64,000 nucleotides of DNA from an uncultured Clostridia bacterium (GTDB lineage: Bacteria > Bacillota > Clostridia > Saccharofermentanales > Saccharofermentanaceae). The stretch is from assembly GCA_946537885.1 (NCBI GenBank), contig CAMNGC010000003.1, positions 1 through 64,000 on the forward strand. The letters run 5' to 3'. Below, in pieces: positions 26,130 to 34,691 of the stretch. Position numbers and translations under genes: made by a program. Every line of letters begins with the position of its first letter. Positions within the stretch are counted from its first letter, which is position 1. Below the pieces are notes generated by a model, which saw only the letters and a program-made list of their open reading frames with translations, did no database searches and was not told the DNA's origin.

Positions 26130-26480
26130 CATATTATTAGTAACCAATACACACCCCAATGACAAAGCATGTCCGGCAATCATCATATCGTATGGACCAA
26201 TGGGATTCCCTCCCCTCTCCAAATCAGCTCTGATCTTGCCATATTCTTCTGCGGCGCCGGAATCAAAAGGTTCGATATCAATATTCACTAGCATCAACAA
26301 CAAGGCTAATCTGTTCCGTTCAACCGAGCTGCTTTTCTCCACACCATATGCAAGTTCAGCATAAGTAACAGATGATATACATACATCGCTGGGGTTCAAA
26401 GACTCAAGATGGTGAAGAACCATCTCAGGCTTATTCTTGATCGCATATATGCATATATTCGTGTCAAGCATATATCTCAT
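26079..26480 (-). CDS. vapC: VapC-like PIN-domain ribonuclease toxin
   Basis: A 133-residue PIN toxin. The acidic active-site residues are visible: Asp in MLDTNICIYAI, Glu in TYAELAYGVEK, Asp in GPYDMMIAGHAL and Asn/Asp region VTNNMREFERVEGL. VapC enzymes cleave RNA such as initiator tRNA. The start overlaps the vapB stop by four bases (ATGA). Its last 12 codons are duplicated at 26972-27018. Confidence 0.92.
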   Translation of the reverse strand: MRYMLDTNICIYAIKNKPEMVLHHLESLNPSDVCISSVTYAELAYGVEKSSSVERNRLALLLMLVNIDIEPFDSGAAEEYGKIRADLERGGNPIGPYDMMIAGHALSLGCVLVTNNMREFERVEGLTIENWVQ

Positions 26481-26707
26481 AACGATTCACGTGTCTGCTC
26501 GATCAATATTCCACGCCCAATATCCATATAATCCGTTGTAAACATATCAAGAGCTGCGGCAAATGAGTCCCACTTATGAGTCATCGGAAATAGAACAACT
26601 ATATCGCCTATTTTGTTGATCATAACCTCATCATCTGAGAACCTGTATTCTTTGGGAAGCCTTACAGCCTGGCTTCTTCCATTTTCAAATATCTTGGCCG
26701 TTGTCAT
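26477..26707 (-). CDS. vapB: VapB-like antitoxin
   Basis: A 76-residue antitoxin started at ATG 26707 behind GGAGGAGCTCTTT; a longer open frame to 26836 has no such site. Residues 1-22 (MTTAKIFENGRSQAVRLPKE) are the AbrB/VapB swapped-hairpin DNA-binding motif. The C-terminal half would neutralise VapC. It is followed directly by vapC. Autoregulation is expected from the family and from the dyad-rich promoter. Confidence 0.9.
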   Translation of the reverse strand: MTTAKIFENGRSQAVRLPKEYRFSDDEVMINKIGDIVVLFPMTHKWDSFAAALDMFTTDYMDIGRGILIEQTRESL

Positions 26708-26749
26708 AAAGAGCTCCTCCCGGTGGATACTTAGTATATTTGTACCAAT

Positions 26750-26778
26750 AGTATATACCGTGATATATATCATGTCAA
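26750..26778 (-). promoter_or_regulatory. vapBC promoter
   Basis: On the minus strand TTGACA (reverse complement of 26773-26778) and TATACT (26750-26755) are 17 bases apart. The spacer and downstream region are full of TATA-type dyads (GATATATATC, GTATATAC), suitable for binding by the VapB-VapC complex. Confidence 0.8.
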
Positions 26779-26859
26779 TATAAATCATGACTTTGCTGTA
26801 GCTCTTCACTCTCAGGCAAAGACAGACGTATACCAACTTCTCGAAAAATCAGGTCACTT

Positions 26860-26952
26860 GATATCAACTAATGCAGTTACCGCGTAATCGAACAGATTCC
26901 TTCAGATCTCATGAACAAGGTCATCGAGATCATTTACGCGGAGATACAATAG
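26860..26952 (+). pseudogene. mazF 3' remnant
   Basis: Translates as DIN*CSYRVIEQIPSDLMNKVIEIIYAEIQ and then stop, which is the C-terminal end of the MazF-like toxin at 25736-26059 with an AAA to TAA change making an in-frame stop. It has no promoter or start of its own. Confidence 0.8.
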
Positions 26953-26971
26953 CCGTGATCTGATATTAATG

Positions 26972-27018
26972 TCACTGCGCCCAATTCTCGATCGTCAATC
27001 CCTCAACTCTCAATTCAC
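26972..27018 (-). pseudogene. vapC 3' remnant
   Basis: Encodes LRVEGLTIENWAQ and a stop on the minus strand, matching the VapC ending VEGLTIENWVQ. It has lost the upstream part of the gene. Confidence 0.75.
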
Positions 27019-27837
27019 CAAGCAATACAACACTTCAAGTCCGTTATCCGGATGATAGGACCAGCTAATTTCGATATCACCAACAATTGCAGACTGTATT
27101 CCATCTAATGCACGTGTTCGACTCATCTGTTCAACAACAGACTCCGGTATCCCCAAGCAATCGTTTACTGACAAAATTGCATTAATTGCATCATAGTCAT
27201 CATATTCTTCTATATCATTGGGATTTGTATCTATTGAGAGATAAGAACCGTCACTTGCAACTGATGCGTACGAAGGATCACAGTATGCGTTGAATATATA
27301 CTCGAAATCAGGACCCGCCTTCTCGACAATAATCTCACAGGTATCGGTTTTTCCATTGCTTGTAGCAACAGTTATTACACAATCACCCTCATTAACCCCT
27401 GTCACATTTCCTCTGTTTACAGTAGCAATTGACTCATTAGATGAAGTCCATGTAACGGTTGTATCATCCGAATCCTCAGGATTGATCGTATATTTCAGTC
27501 TTACACTTTCGCCGACTTTTATTGTAACAGTGGTTTTATTAAGCGTAATCTCACGGGGCTTGATCGTTTTGTTGTTATTCCTATAAATCACTACGCCAAC
27601 GCTAACAGCAGCAACAACAAGAATTGCTATTATAATAATAAGCACGATGGTTTTTCCGGATAATCTCCTTTGCTTCGGCCTTGAGCCCGCCTTATATCCA
27701 CAGGATGGACAATACAACTGACCCGTTGTAAGAGGACTACCGCACTTAGCACATTTTATGGTATCTGAAGCTTCAGATTGCTCTGTTTTTACAACATCTT
27801 CAACCATGTCCAAGTTATTATTATCGTTTGTACTCAT
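27010..27837 (-). CDS. Zinc-ribbon membrane protein with BIG2 domain
   Basis: A 275-residue protein. A zinc ribbon (CAKCGSPLTTG, CPSCGYKAG) spans residues 23-45, a single membrane helix about 60-82, then an Ig-like BIG2 domain (about 95-172) with VKVGESVRLKYTI and WTSSNESIATVNRGNVTGV. The last 100 residues are unassigned. The topology puts the ribbon inside and the BIG2 domain outside the cell. It is followed upstream by two more long envelope proteins. Function unknown. Confidence 0.75.
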   Translation of the reverse strand: MSTNDNNNLDMVEDVVKTEQSEASDTIKCAKCGSPLTTGQLYCPSCGYKAGSRPKQRRLSGKTIVLIIIIAILVVAAVSVGVVIYRNNNKTIKPREITLNKTTVTIKVGESVRLKYTINPEDSDDTTVTWTSSNESIATVNRGNVTGVNEGDCVITVATSNGKTDTCEIIVEKAGPDFEYIFNAYCDPSYASVASDGSYLSIDTNPNDIEEYDDYDAINAILSVNDCLGIPESVVEQMSRTRALDGIQSAIVGDIEISWSYHPDNGLEVLYCLVN

Positions 27838-27886
27838 TGATGTTTACCTCACATTCTTTCATTATCAGCTGATTACTAAAACTCAT

Positions 27887-29836
27887 TTATGAGAATGTAT
27901 ATCTTGCGGTATACCTCTCCCTGCCGTAACTGTACGGGGTATCTTCAACTATTTCCTGCAGTGTCCATGTCCCATTTGATCGCGTAAGAGTCGTGTGATC
28001 ATCAATCTCAATACGGGTCGGGAAACTGCCGTTGGTGATAGTAAAACTATAACTGATATTACGTTGCTTTTTTTCGAGCCAATCACGTATAGAAGAATAG
28101 TTAGTAAAGTGCCAATAAGATGTGGTAACAGTTACACTTACAGAATTATCATTTTTGATCCTCGCCTCAAATTTCAGTGTTGTAGCTGTTACAGAGCTGT
28201 TTTCCCACCAGGATGAACTATAAGTAAGTATTTCCTCGGTTTTGATATATCCTGATTGACAACTGAAATATGCATTTCCTGTAACGCCAAAGCCAGCATT
28301 CTCGAGCATCGGAATGATAGTGTTCAAGCGATAATTCGTGCGTTCCCTGAGTTCACCGGCGTTTATAGTTTTATAAGTAAAATCATCCGGGATTTCCTCA
28401 AGATGATCAATTATGTAATCACATTGACTCGAACTGAGACTGCCCTCGCAATACGTCTCATACGCGATCATCAGGTTGCAATCCATCAGTTTCTCGGCGC
28501 TATCCTCATACTCGCCCGCCTTGGTGAAATAAATTTTTGCCTTGGTATAGTTTTCTTCATCAAGGAACTGAATTCCGGCCTGATAATTCGCCTGGGTGAT
28601 CAGACTCTGAGTATCCAAATAATCAGGGATCTGCTCCCAGCAATCCAGTGCTGCAAGATAATCCTCAGCTGCGCTATAGGCTTGTCCCGCTTTGTAGGTC
28701 GTATCCAGGAACCTGTCATTGGCATCAGCGTATTCCAAGCACGAACTGAAATCCTCCGATGCGGCCGCGTAGTCTTCTTTCTCCTCGGCTACTCTGCCCA
28801 TCGCATAATAAAGATATGTCTGATCATATTCCTCAGGATCATAGCCCGACAAAACCTTTACCGCCTCTTCAAACTTCTCGCCCTCTACTAAACCGATACC
28901 ACAATTGTATAACCTGTCAGATGTATCAGTACCGGCATCACGCGACAATCCGTAATACTCGACTGCATCACTATAATCCCCTGCATCCTGACACTCCACC
29001 GCGTAATCGTAATAACATGTCAGGATCATGTCGTCGGCATCTTCATAGCTGTTGGATATCTTAAATTCTTCAACGGCTTCCAGATAGGCTCCGTCATTAT
29101 ACAAGGACTCGCCGAGGCTATAGTGATAAGCTTGCTCTGCAATAGCGCCTCGTATCTCAGAATCCTGATAGTCCGAGACTTCGCTGAACATGTCGATCGC
29201 CTTCTCATAATCGGCATTATCAAAAGCCTGGATGCCGCTTTGGTAGATCGATTCTATCCGCCTGTCCTCGGCATCCCTGAAATCTCCCGCTTTATCAAAT
29301 TCATCTGCCGCGCTGTCGTATTTCTCATCATCGAAAAACCCGTCGCCCTTATGATAGTGGAACATCGGGATAAAGAACATGATCGTGCATACTGTTAAGG
29401 TGGCAACAACTACAACCGCAGCCACGATAGTTACGATCATCTTAGACTTGCTTAGTTTTTTCTTCGGAGCCTTTTCGTCAGGCTCGGAAACCGCCTCGGC
29501 CTCTTCACCGGACTCTGATTCACTTGCCGGTTCTTCTGTTTCTTCGGTTACGTCGCCTGCCGTCTCTTCAGCCTCTTCGACTGCATCATCAGCGGTCTCT
29601 TCGACTATTTCATCATCTTCCCCAACAAGCTCTACTGCTTCGTCATCACCAGCAGTAGCCTCGATTTCAGGCTCAGCATCGTTCACTTCAGATGTCTGAT
29701 CTTCCGGCTCCTGAACATTTTCGATAAGCTCCTCAGACTGCTCCAAAATGTCCGCTCGCCTGTCAAGTCTGCTCTCAGGCTGCTTCATGGCTTCGTTGTT
29801 CTCAAGCTCGTTGTTGCCATTAATGTTCTCGTTCAT
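27887..29836 (-). CDS. Acidic membrane protein with TPR-like extracellular repeats
   Basis: A 649-residue protein. The first 125 residues are highly acidic (Glu/Asp/Ala-rich) and likely disordered. A membrane helix follows near residues 133-155. The rest contains many 34-38-residue helical repeats with a pattern like YDSAADEFDKAGDFRDAEDR and CLEYADANDRFLD, similar to tetratricopeptide/Sel1-type repeats. The last 150 residues are beta-rich. No signal peptidase motif; expected as a type II membrane protein with the repeats outside. No homologue function recognised. Confidence 0.65.
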   Translation of the reverse strand: MNENINGNNELENNEAMKQPESRLDRRADILEQSEELIENVQEPEDQTSEVNDAEPEIEATAGDDEAVELVGEDDEIVEETADDAVEEAEETAGDVTEETEEPASESESGEEAEAVSEPDEKAPKKKLSKSKMIVTIVAAVVVVATLTVCTIMFFIPMFHYHKGDGFFDDEKYDSAADEFDKAGDFRDAEDRRIESIYQSGIQAFDNADYEKAIDMFSEVSDYQDSEIRGAIAEQAYHYSLGESLYNDGAYLEAVEEFKISNSYEDADDMILTCYYDYAVECQDAGDYSDAVEYYGLSRDAGTDTSDRLYNCGIGLVEGEKFEEAVKVLSGYDPEEYDQTYLYYAMGRVAEEKEDYAAASEDFSSCLEYADANDRFLDTTYKAGQAYSAAEDYLAALDCWEQIPDYLDTQSLITQANYQAGIQFLDEENYTKAKIYFTKAGEYEDSAEKLMDCNLMIAYETYCEGSLSSSQCDYIIDHLEEIPDDFTYKTINAGELRERTNYRLNTIIPMLENAGFGVTGNAYFSCQSGYIKTEEILTYSSSWWENSSVTATTLKFEARIKNDNSVSVTVTTSYWHFTNYSSIRDWLEKKQRNISYSFTITNGSFPTRIEIDDHTTLTRSNGTWTLQEIVEDTPYSYGRERYTARYTFS

Positions 29837-29860
29837 ATTGTCTCTCCCCTCTTTTTATGA

Positions 29861-31465
29861 TCAAACCGAATAACCGGCCGCGATCAGCTTCTGTGTGATC
29901 CTTCCCATAACCTCCATGTAGTAGGCATAATCCGCAGCAGACAAACTGTTATAATCAATCGCCTGGACAGCCGCCAGCATCGTCGGATAATCCTCGATCA
30001 TCTGATAGATCTGATCAAGGTTGTTTAGCATCGTAAGATAATCTGCATTGGGATCCGAATACATTTCCATAAGATCGATATAATCATCGAAAAACTCTTC
30101 ATAACTATCCATCAGAGCCTTAAACTCAGGATCGACAGCTGCATTGGAAGATGAAGACGAAGACGACGAACCCGAGGGATTCGAAGAGCTCGTGGAAGCG
30201 GAAGAATTCGACGAACTTGACGAAGAATTTACGGAATAGCTGCTGCCGCCAAGGGAGTCAATAACCATCTCCAAAAGGCCGTCGTGATTAACTTTAGGAT
30301 AACCCATAACTGAGAACACCAAAACCTCTGTATTTGGGGCATCATTCATGATAAGTATGGTCCAATATACATCCCCCGGAATATCCAATTCCGTTCCCGG
30401 AGTCAATAAAATATCAAGTCTGTAAGTACACATACCGTTGATATAATATGTATCTGATTGTATATCAACGATCGTTCCATCATCTCCAACCAAATCTTCC
30501 GGTGTCAACTCATCCAACTTTGAATCCAGATTTTCTTCAATAACACTCAAGAATACGTCTTCGTAAAGCTTAAATTCAGTATCAGCAGAATTCGCTTCAA
30601 ACGCAGAAAATGAATTCTCATAAGTATTGCCGTTCTTTATAAGTGATGATGGAATCTGAATATCATGGTGTCCCACTCTTACAGTTTGATACTCGATAGG
30701 ATAACCGACCAGCTCAGAGCACTCTTCCAAATTCATAAGAGAAGCGCTATCTGAATATCTGGTATATACTTCATCAGCCCAAGTGGCATCTCCAACTCCT
30801 GTAACTGTAAATGAATCAAGCTCATCAGCTGTGCCGTTTGGGTTAAAAGATGCTGTTACATCGTAACCCAGACCTCCCAGTGATATATCAAGATGTCCAT
30901 TGTCATAAGTCCAAGTATTATCAGTTAATACACCATAATATCCATCTTGATAAAATTCAGCTGTTCCATCAGGTAGAAAGACAAACATCCCCCCGCCTTC
31001 CCCCACATAGGTTCCGGGAATATCCTGTGCAGTTAATCTGCTGATGGTGGTCTCTGCCATAGTAGCACGCTCGGGATCAGACTTATCTGACTTCCTCTTG
31101 CCCGAACTTCCGGCCAAACAAACAGCGACCAAGACAAAAAGGCATACAACGATAATAATTACCGCAGCTTTATTGCGCCTGAGCACACTGAGGAAGCCTG
31201 ATTTCTTACGAGGGGGTTCTTCCGGAAGGTTTTCTTCCTCCGAATCGCTATAATAAGTCTCTTCTTCGCTTGTGTCTTCTTGAGCTGATACAGCAGATGT
31301 TTGCTCATAACTGTTTTCGCTCATGATATTAGCTTTTAAGGTGTCTGAGGATTTAGTCTCCTGCTGCTCACCGGGAGCAGGGCTCATGAATTCTTCGAGC
31401 CTGACACCGCATTCGCTACAAAACTTATTGCCGAAAACAACATCTGCACCACAGTTTTTACACTT
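29861..31465 (-). CDS. Zinc-ribbon membrane protein with large outer domain
   Basis: A 534-residue protein started at ATG 31465 (MKCKNCGADVVFGNKFCSEC) behind GGAGGTGGCTTAT; a longer frame to 31513 is not needed. The zinc ribbon covers residues 3-25, a membrane helix is near 105-125 after a basic stretch (PPRKKSGFLSVLRRNK). The outer part has a beta domain (about 150-235) and a Ser-rich linker (residues 415-455) before a helical tail. It shares zinc ribbon-TM-outer layout with the 27010 and 48589 genes. The palindrome at 31554-31572 lies about 90 bases upstream. Confidence 0.7.
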   Translation of the reverse strand, partial: KCKNCGADVVFGNKFCSECGVRLEEFMSPAPGEQQETKSSDTLKANIMSENSYEQTSAVSAQEDTSEEETYYSDSEEENLPEEPPRKKSGFLSVLRRNKAAVIIIVVCLFVLVAVCLAGSSGKRKSDKSDPERATMAETTISRLTAQDIPGTYVGEGGGMFVFLPDGTAEFYQDGYYGVLTDNTWTYDNGHLDISLGGLGYDVTASFNPNGTADELDSFTVTGVGDATWADEVYTRYSDSASLMNLEECSELVGYPIEYQTVRVGHHDIQIPSSLIKNGNTYENSFSAFEANSADTEFKLYEDVFLSVIEENLDSKLDELTPEDLVGDDGTIVDIQSDTYYINGMCTYRLDILLTPGTELDIPGDVYWTILIMNDAPNTEVLVFSVMGYPKVNHDGLLEMVIDSLGGSSYSVNSSSSSSNSSASTSSSNPSGSSSSSSSSNAAVDPEFKALMDSYEEFFDDYIDLMEMYSDPNADYLTMLNNLDQIYQMIEDYPTMLAAVQAIDYNSLSAADYAYYMEVMGRITQKLIAAGYSV

Positions 31466-31553
31466 CATATAAGCCACCTCCGATCCGCTGACAATCTGTC
31501 CGACAGAGTTCATTGTCTTATATGAAAATTATAATTGTTTTGGCTAAAGCGAA

Positions 31554-31572
31554 TGTAGACCGTCAGCCTACA
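31554..31572. promoter_or_regulatory. Palindrome TGTAG-N9-CTACA upstream of the 534-residue gene
   Basis: TGTAGACCGTCAGCCTACA keeps the TGTAG-N9-CTACA layout and shares TGTAGGCTGA on the minus strand with the sites at 8126 and 25367. It lies between the starts of the 29861-31465 gene and the end of the DUF805-like gene. Confidence 0.35.
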
Positions 31573-31599
31573 GCAACATATTCAATGATTCTATTCCCG

Positions 31600-32007
31600 T
31601 CAATCGTCGGCAATGATCCCGATCAGCATGCAAAGCACATTCCCGATAAACGGAATCGCCAGCAGGAAAGCCCAAATCTTGCTCCAACGGGCATCATTCA
31701 TTCGGCGGATAAAGCCCGACAACTGGAAGGGAGTTAGAAGTATCCAGACCAGTACAGGTATGGAAGTCTTGGGACTCTCCAAGATCGAATCCATGATATC
31801 TAATGCCTTTTGGATCTTGTCCATATCTTTCAGCAAGACGGGCAAAAGAAAGATAAGCCCCATTACCATGATAAGCTGGATCTCGGCGATAGCAGCCAAT
31901 GTGCAGTAATAGGTTTTGCGATCCAGACGCCCGTATTTAAGAGCAAAAAACTCACCGAAATAGGTCCCAAAATCAGCGTATTCCCATAGTAAGATTGTTC
32001 TAAGCAT
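31600..32007 (-). CDS. DUF805-like membrane protein
   Basis: A 135-residue protein from ATG 32007 (MLRTILLWEYADFG); GAGGACAGAAAT is the ribosome site. It has about three membrane segments (near 35-60, 75-95 and 105-130) and motifs GRLDRKTYYC and SGFIRRMNDARWSKIW that fit DUF805 (small polytopic membrane proteins of unknown role). It is convergent-free and lies next to the divergent phosphatase gene. Confidence 0.7.
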   Translation of the reverse strand: MLRTILLWEYADFGTYFGEFFALKYGRLDRKTYYCTLAAIAEIQLIMVMGLIFLLPVLLKDMDKIQKALDIMDSILESPKTSIPVLVWILLTPFQLSGFIRRMNDARWSKIWAFLLAIPFIGNVLCMLIGIIADD

Positions 32008-32133
32008 ATTTCTGTCCTCATAAATGCAACTCACCCTGAAATATGAAGAGCCGCCAACTATCCCTACTAACAATATTATTTTACCACTGATTTGTAATAT
32101 AATGTAAAGAGATTTTCGAGAGGGGACTTTTCG

Positions 32134-33675
32134 ATGAGTATCGAGATCAATGAACGAAGATTTAAGATAAACCAGTGGCTTGTTCTAGCGCTCCTTTTCC
32201 TGATAGCTCTGGTTACTTCGGTCCTGGTTATGAAGATGTTATATAGTGACGACATGGAGCCGAAGGCGATGTACAATGCCGGAGTTGACATTGTCGGCAC
32301 TTTTGCTTGCGCCATCTTGTGCATCGGCTGCTTCGGAGAGAAGGATAAAGAGGGGGCGCGTGCGACCTTGTGGTTCCTTGCCCTTATCGTTGCCACCAGC
32401 CTGTCATTCCACAACAACCTCGTCTGCTGGTTCATTTGGGACCAGGGCAAACTCCCCAAATTATATCTGGCTCTTAACGGTCTGACCAAGATCTTCGATT
32501 TCCTTCTGGTACTCTTTTTCTATAAATATGCCCGTAATTCACTCGGCTTCAAGGGAAAGTTCGCCAAATGTTTTGACCGCGCGGCCGTTCTTCTTCTGAT
32601 ACCGATGGTAGCTTTGATCATCTTTAACCACTTCCATCCGATATGTTTTGATGTTAATGAAGAAGGGCTTATCGAGAAGCTGGATCTCTATTCGCTCGTT
32701 GATATCTACATGATGATCATTGCCCCTGTTACCATCGTTCTCACAGTCAAGAGCGATGTTACACAAAAGCAAAAGATCTCCACTTTCTCCTTTATCGTGA
32801 TCCCGATCTTCCACTACGCTATCGCCCAAGGCGCCCACGGCTATGCGACCCAGTACGCTTCTGTCCTCTTGGCGCTTATCCTGATGTATTGCTTCATCTT
32901 CAACGAGAGGAGCAAGAAGCTGGCGGCCACTAAGGTGGAACTCGACACAGCCACGACGATCCAACAGGCCATGATGCCTCACATCTTCCCTGCTTTCCCT
33001 GATCGAAAAGAGTTTGATCTCTACGCCAGCATGGATGCGGCCAAGGAAGTCGGCGGCGATTTCTACGACTACTTCCTGATCGATGATGACCATCTCTGTC
33101 TTGTCATGGCAGATGTCTCCGGCAAAGGCGTCCCGGCAGCCCTATTTATGATGGCCTCCAAGATCATCCTCCAGAGCTGCGCGATGCTAGGCGTATCGGC
33201 AGGCGAGATCCTCACCAAGACCAACACGGCCATCTGCTCCAACAACCCCGAAGAGATGTTCGTCACAGTATGGCTCGGAATTCTTGAGATCTCCACGGGC
33301 AAGCTCACATATGCCAATGGAGGCCATGAATATCCGGCCCTTAAGATCGGCGGCGACAAATTTAAGCTCTTGAAGGGCCGACATGATCTCGTTGTCGGCG
33401 GTATTGACGGGATCCAATATAAGGAAAGTTCCATCACCCTCAAGCCCGGCGATAAGATCTTCCTCTACACCGACGGCGTTCCTGAAGCAACGGCTCCCAA
33501 GATCGGCCTTTACGGCACGGATCGAATGCTCGACACACTTAATCAGGAACCGGACGCTTCCCCTGAGAAACTTCTGTCCAATATCCGTAATTCCGTGGAC
33601 GAATATGTCGGAGCCACCGAGCAGTTCGACGACCTGACAATGCTCTGCTTCGAGTACAAGGGACCGCAGGCTTAA
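32134..33675 (+). CDS. Membrane-bound PP2C/SpoIIE-type serine phosphatase
   Basis: A 513-residue protein. The N-terminal half (about residues 14-255) has seven or more hydrophobic segments. The C-terminal half is a SpoIIE/RsbU PPM phosphatase domain with metal-binding motifs GGDFYDYF, MADVSGKGVPAALFM and KIFLYTDGVPEA, and a region TTIQQAMMPHIFPAF typical of RsbU-like proteins. These phosphatases dephosphorylate anti-anti-sigma factors. No anti-sigma partner is next to it, so its target is unknown. A TATAAT (32098-32103) sits 30 bases before the start. Confidence 0.9.
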   Translation: MSIEINERRFKINQWLVLALLFLIALVTSVLVMKMLYSDDMEPKAMYNAGVDIVGTFACAILCIGCFGEKDKEGARATLWFLALIVATSLSFHNNLVCWFIWDQGKLPKLYLALNGLTKIFDFLLVLFFYKYARNSLGFKGKFAKCFDRAAVLLLIPMVALIIFNHFHPICFDVNEEGLIEKLDLYSLVDIYMMIIAPVTIVLTVKSDVTQKQKISTFSFIVIPIFHYAIAQGAHGYATQYASVLLALILMYCFIFNERSKKLAATKVELDTATTIQQAMMPHIFPAFPDRKEFDLYASMDAAKEVGGDFYDYFLIDDDHLCLVMADVSGKGVPAALFMMASKIILQSCAMLGVSAGEILTKTNTAICSNNPEEMFVTVWLGILEISTGKLTYANGGHEYPALKIGGDKFKLLKGRHDLVVGGIDGIQYKESSITLKPGDKIFLYTDGVPEATAPKIGLYGTDRMLDTLNQEPDASPEKLLSNIRNSVDEYVGATEQFDDLTMLCFEYKGPQA

Positions 33676-33746
33676 GCCCACAGTTAACACTGGTTTGATA
33701 TAGGAGTGCAGAATCAGTATTATATGGCTTTAATAGGAATCAATTA

Positions 33747-34604
33747 TTATCTGCAGCACTCGAAACCGAACTGGGAGTTAATATGCTGCGCCAGATGCGA
33801 AGCTACTTCTGATAACAATTCCGGTGCTTTACCGCCCACAGCACGCCCGTCTACAGCATTAACCGGCGACAGCTGCGCACTCGATGATGACATGATGATC
33901 TCGTCAGCGTCGAGTAGCTCTGCGAGTGTATAGTGTCGTTCAACCACAGTAATTCCTGCCTCACGTGCTGCTCTGATCAGATTCTGTCTGGCGATGCCGG
34001 GCAATATCCAGTAATCAGTCGGTGCCGTTATAAAGCTTCCATCCTTAAGGATCGAGACATTGCTGTGGCTGCCTTCAGTAACTATATCTCCGCGGTGTAG
34101 GATCGCCTCATCGCAATCAGCTTCGGCGGCAGCTTGAGCGGCCAGACAACTGGGTATCAAGTTCAGAGTCTTAATGTCGCAATACTCAAAGCGTTTATCC
34201 TCATAGGTCACCACCTGCATAGGAGTCGTAAAATCGCGAAGCCCTGACTGTTCAGTTAACGTGATGATCAGGTTAGAAGGTGTATCAACCGGAAAAGCGT
34301 GGCGTCGCGGAGCCGTAGCACGAGTCGCCGACCAGTACAGCATGTACCAGCTGTCCTTCTCCCCCAGAGCAGCCATGCGGAGCAATTCTGCGCGCAAAGC
34401 ACGCTCATCAAGTGGAACAGGTATCCTTAGTTTGCCAAGACTTGAATAAAAACGTTCGATATGAGCATCCATGTCCAGGATCGTGCCGTTATAAGCCATG
34501 GTAGCATCGTACACACCGTCACCAAAATAGACCACCCTGTCATTAAGCGGGATCTTCACTTCATTGATCGGCGCGATCTCGCCGTTATAGTATCCGTAAT
34601 CCAT
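33747..34604 (-). CDS. dat: D-amino acid aminotransferase (class IV PLP)
   Basis: A 285-residue PLP enzyme. The start DYGYYNGEIAPINEVKIP, the PLP lysine in CDIKTLNLIPSCLA (about residue 144), and the EGSHSNVSIL phosphate-binding segment fit D-alanine aminotransferase of Firmicutes, which interconverts D-alanine and D-glutamate for the wall. The related branched-chain family is less likely because of the CDIKTLNL motif. The next gene is a D-Ala-D-Ala dipeptidase-like gene, which fits a D-amino-acid context. Confidence 0.82.
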   Translation of the reverse strand: MDYGYYNGEIAPINEVKIPLNDRVVYFGDGVYDATMAYNGTILDMDAHIERFYSSLGKLRIPVPLDERALRAELLRMAALGEKDSWYMLYWSATRATAPRRHAFPVDTPSNLIITLTEQSGLRDFTTPMQVVTYEDKRFEYCDIKTLNLIPSCLAAQAAAEADCDEAILHRGDIVTEGSHSNVSILKDGSFITAPTDYWILPGIARQNLIRAAREAGITVVERHYTLAELLDADEIIMSSSSAQLSPVNAVDGRAVGGKAPELLSEVASHLAQHINSQFGFECCR

Positions 34605-34691
34605 AAAAGTCTCCTTTTAACAATGTTAAACGTATATTAATGCTCTCGATTGCGATCCGGCGTTACCGGTCTAGGTTATTTTTCGCTCTTC

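Larger units (their letters stand above)
26847..27018. repeat. Right copy of the ~170-bp direct repeat
   Basis: Corresponds to 25954-26129 with scattered base changes. It carries dead fragments of mazF (plus strand) and vapC (minus strand). Its end touches the stop codon of the BIG2-domain gene at 27010. Confidence 0.85.
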
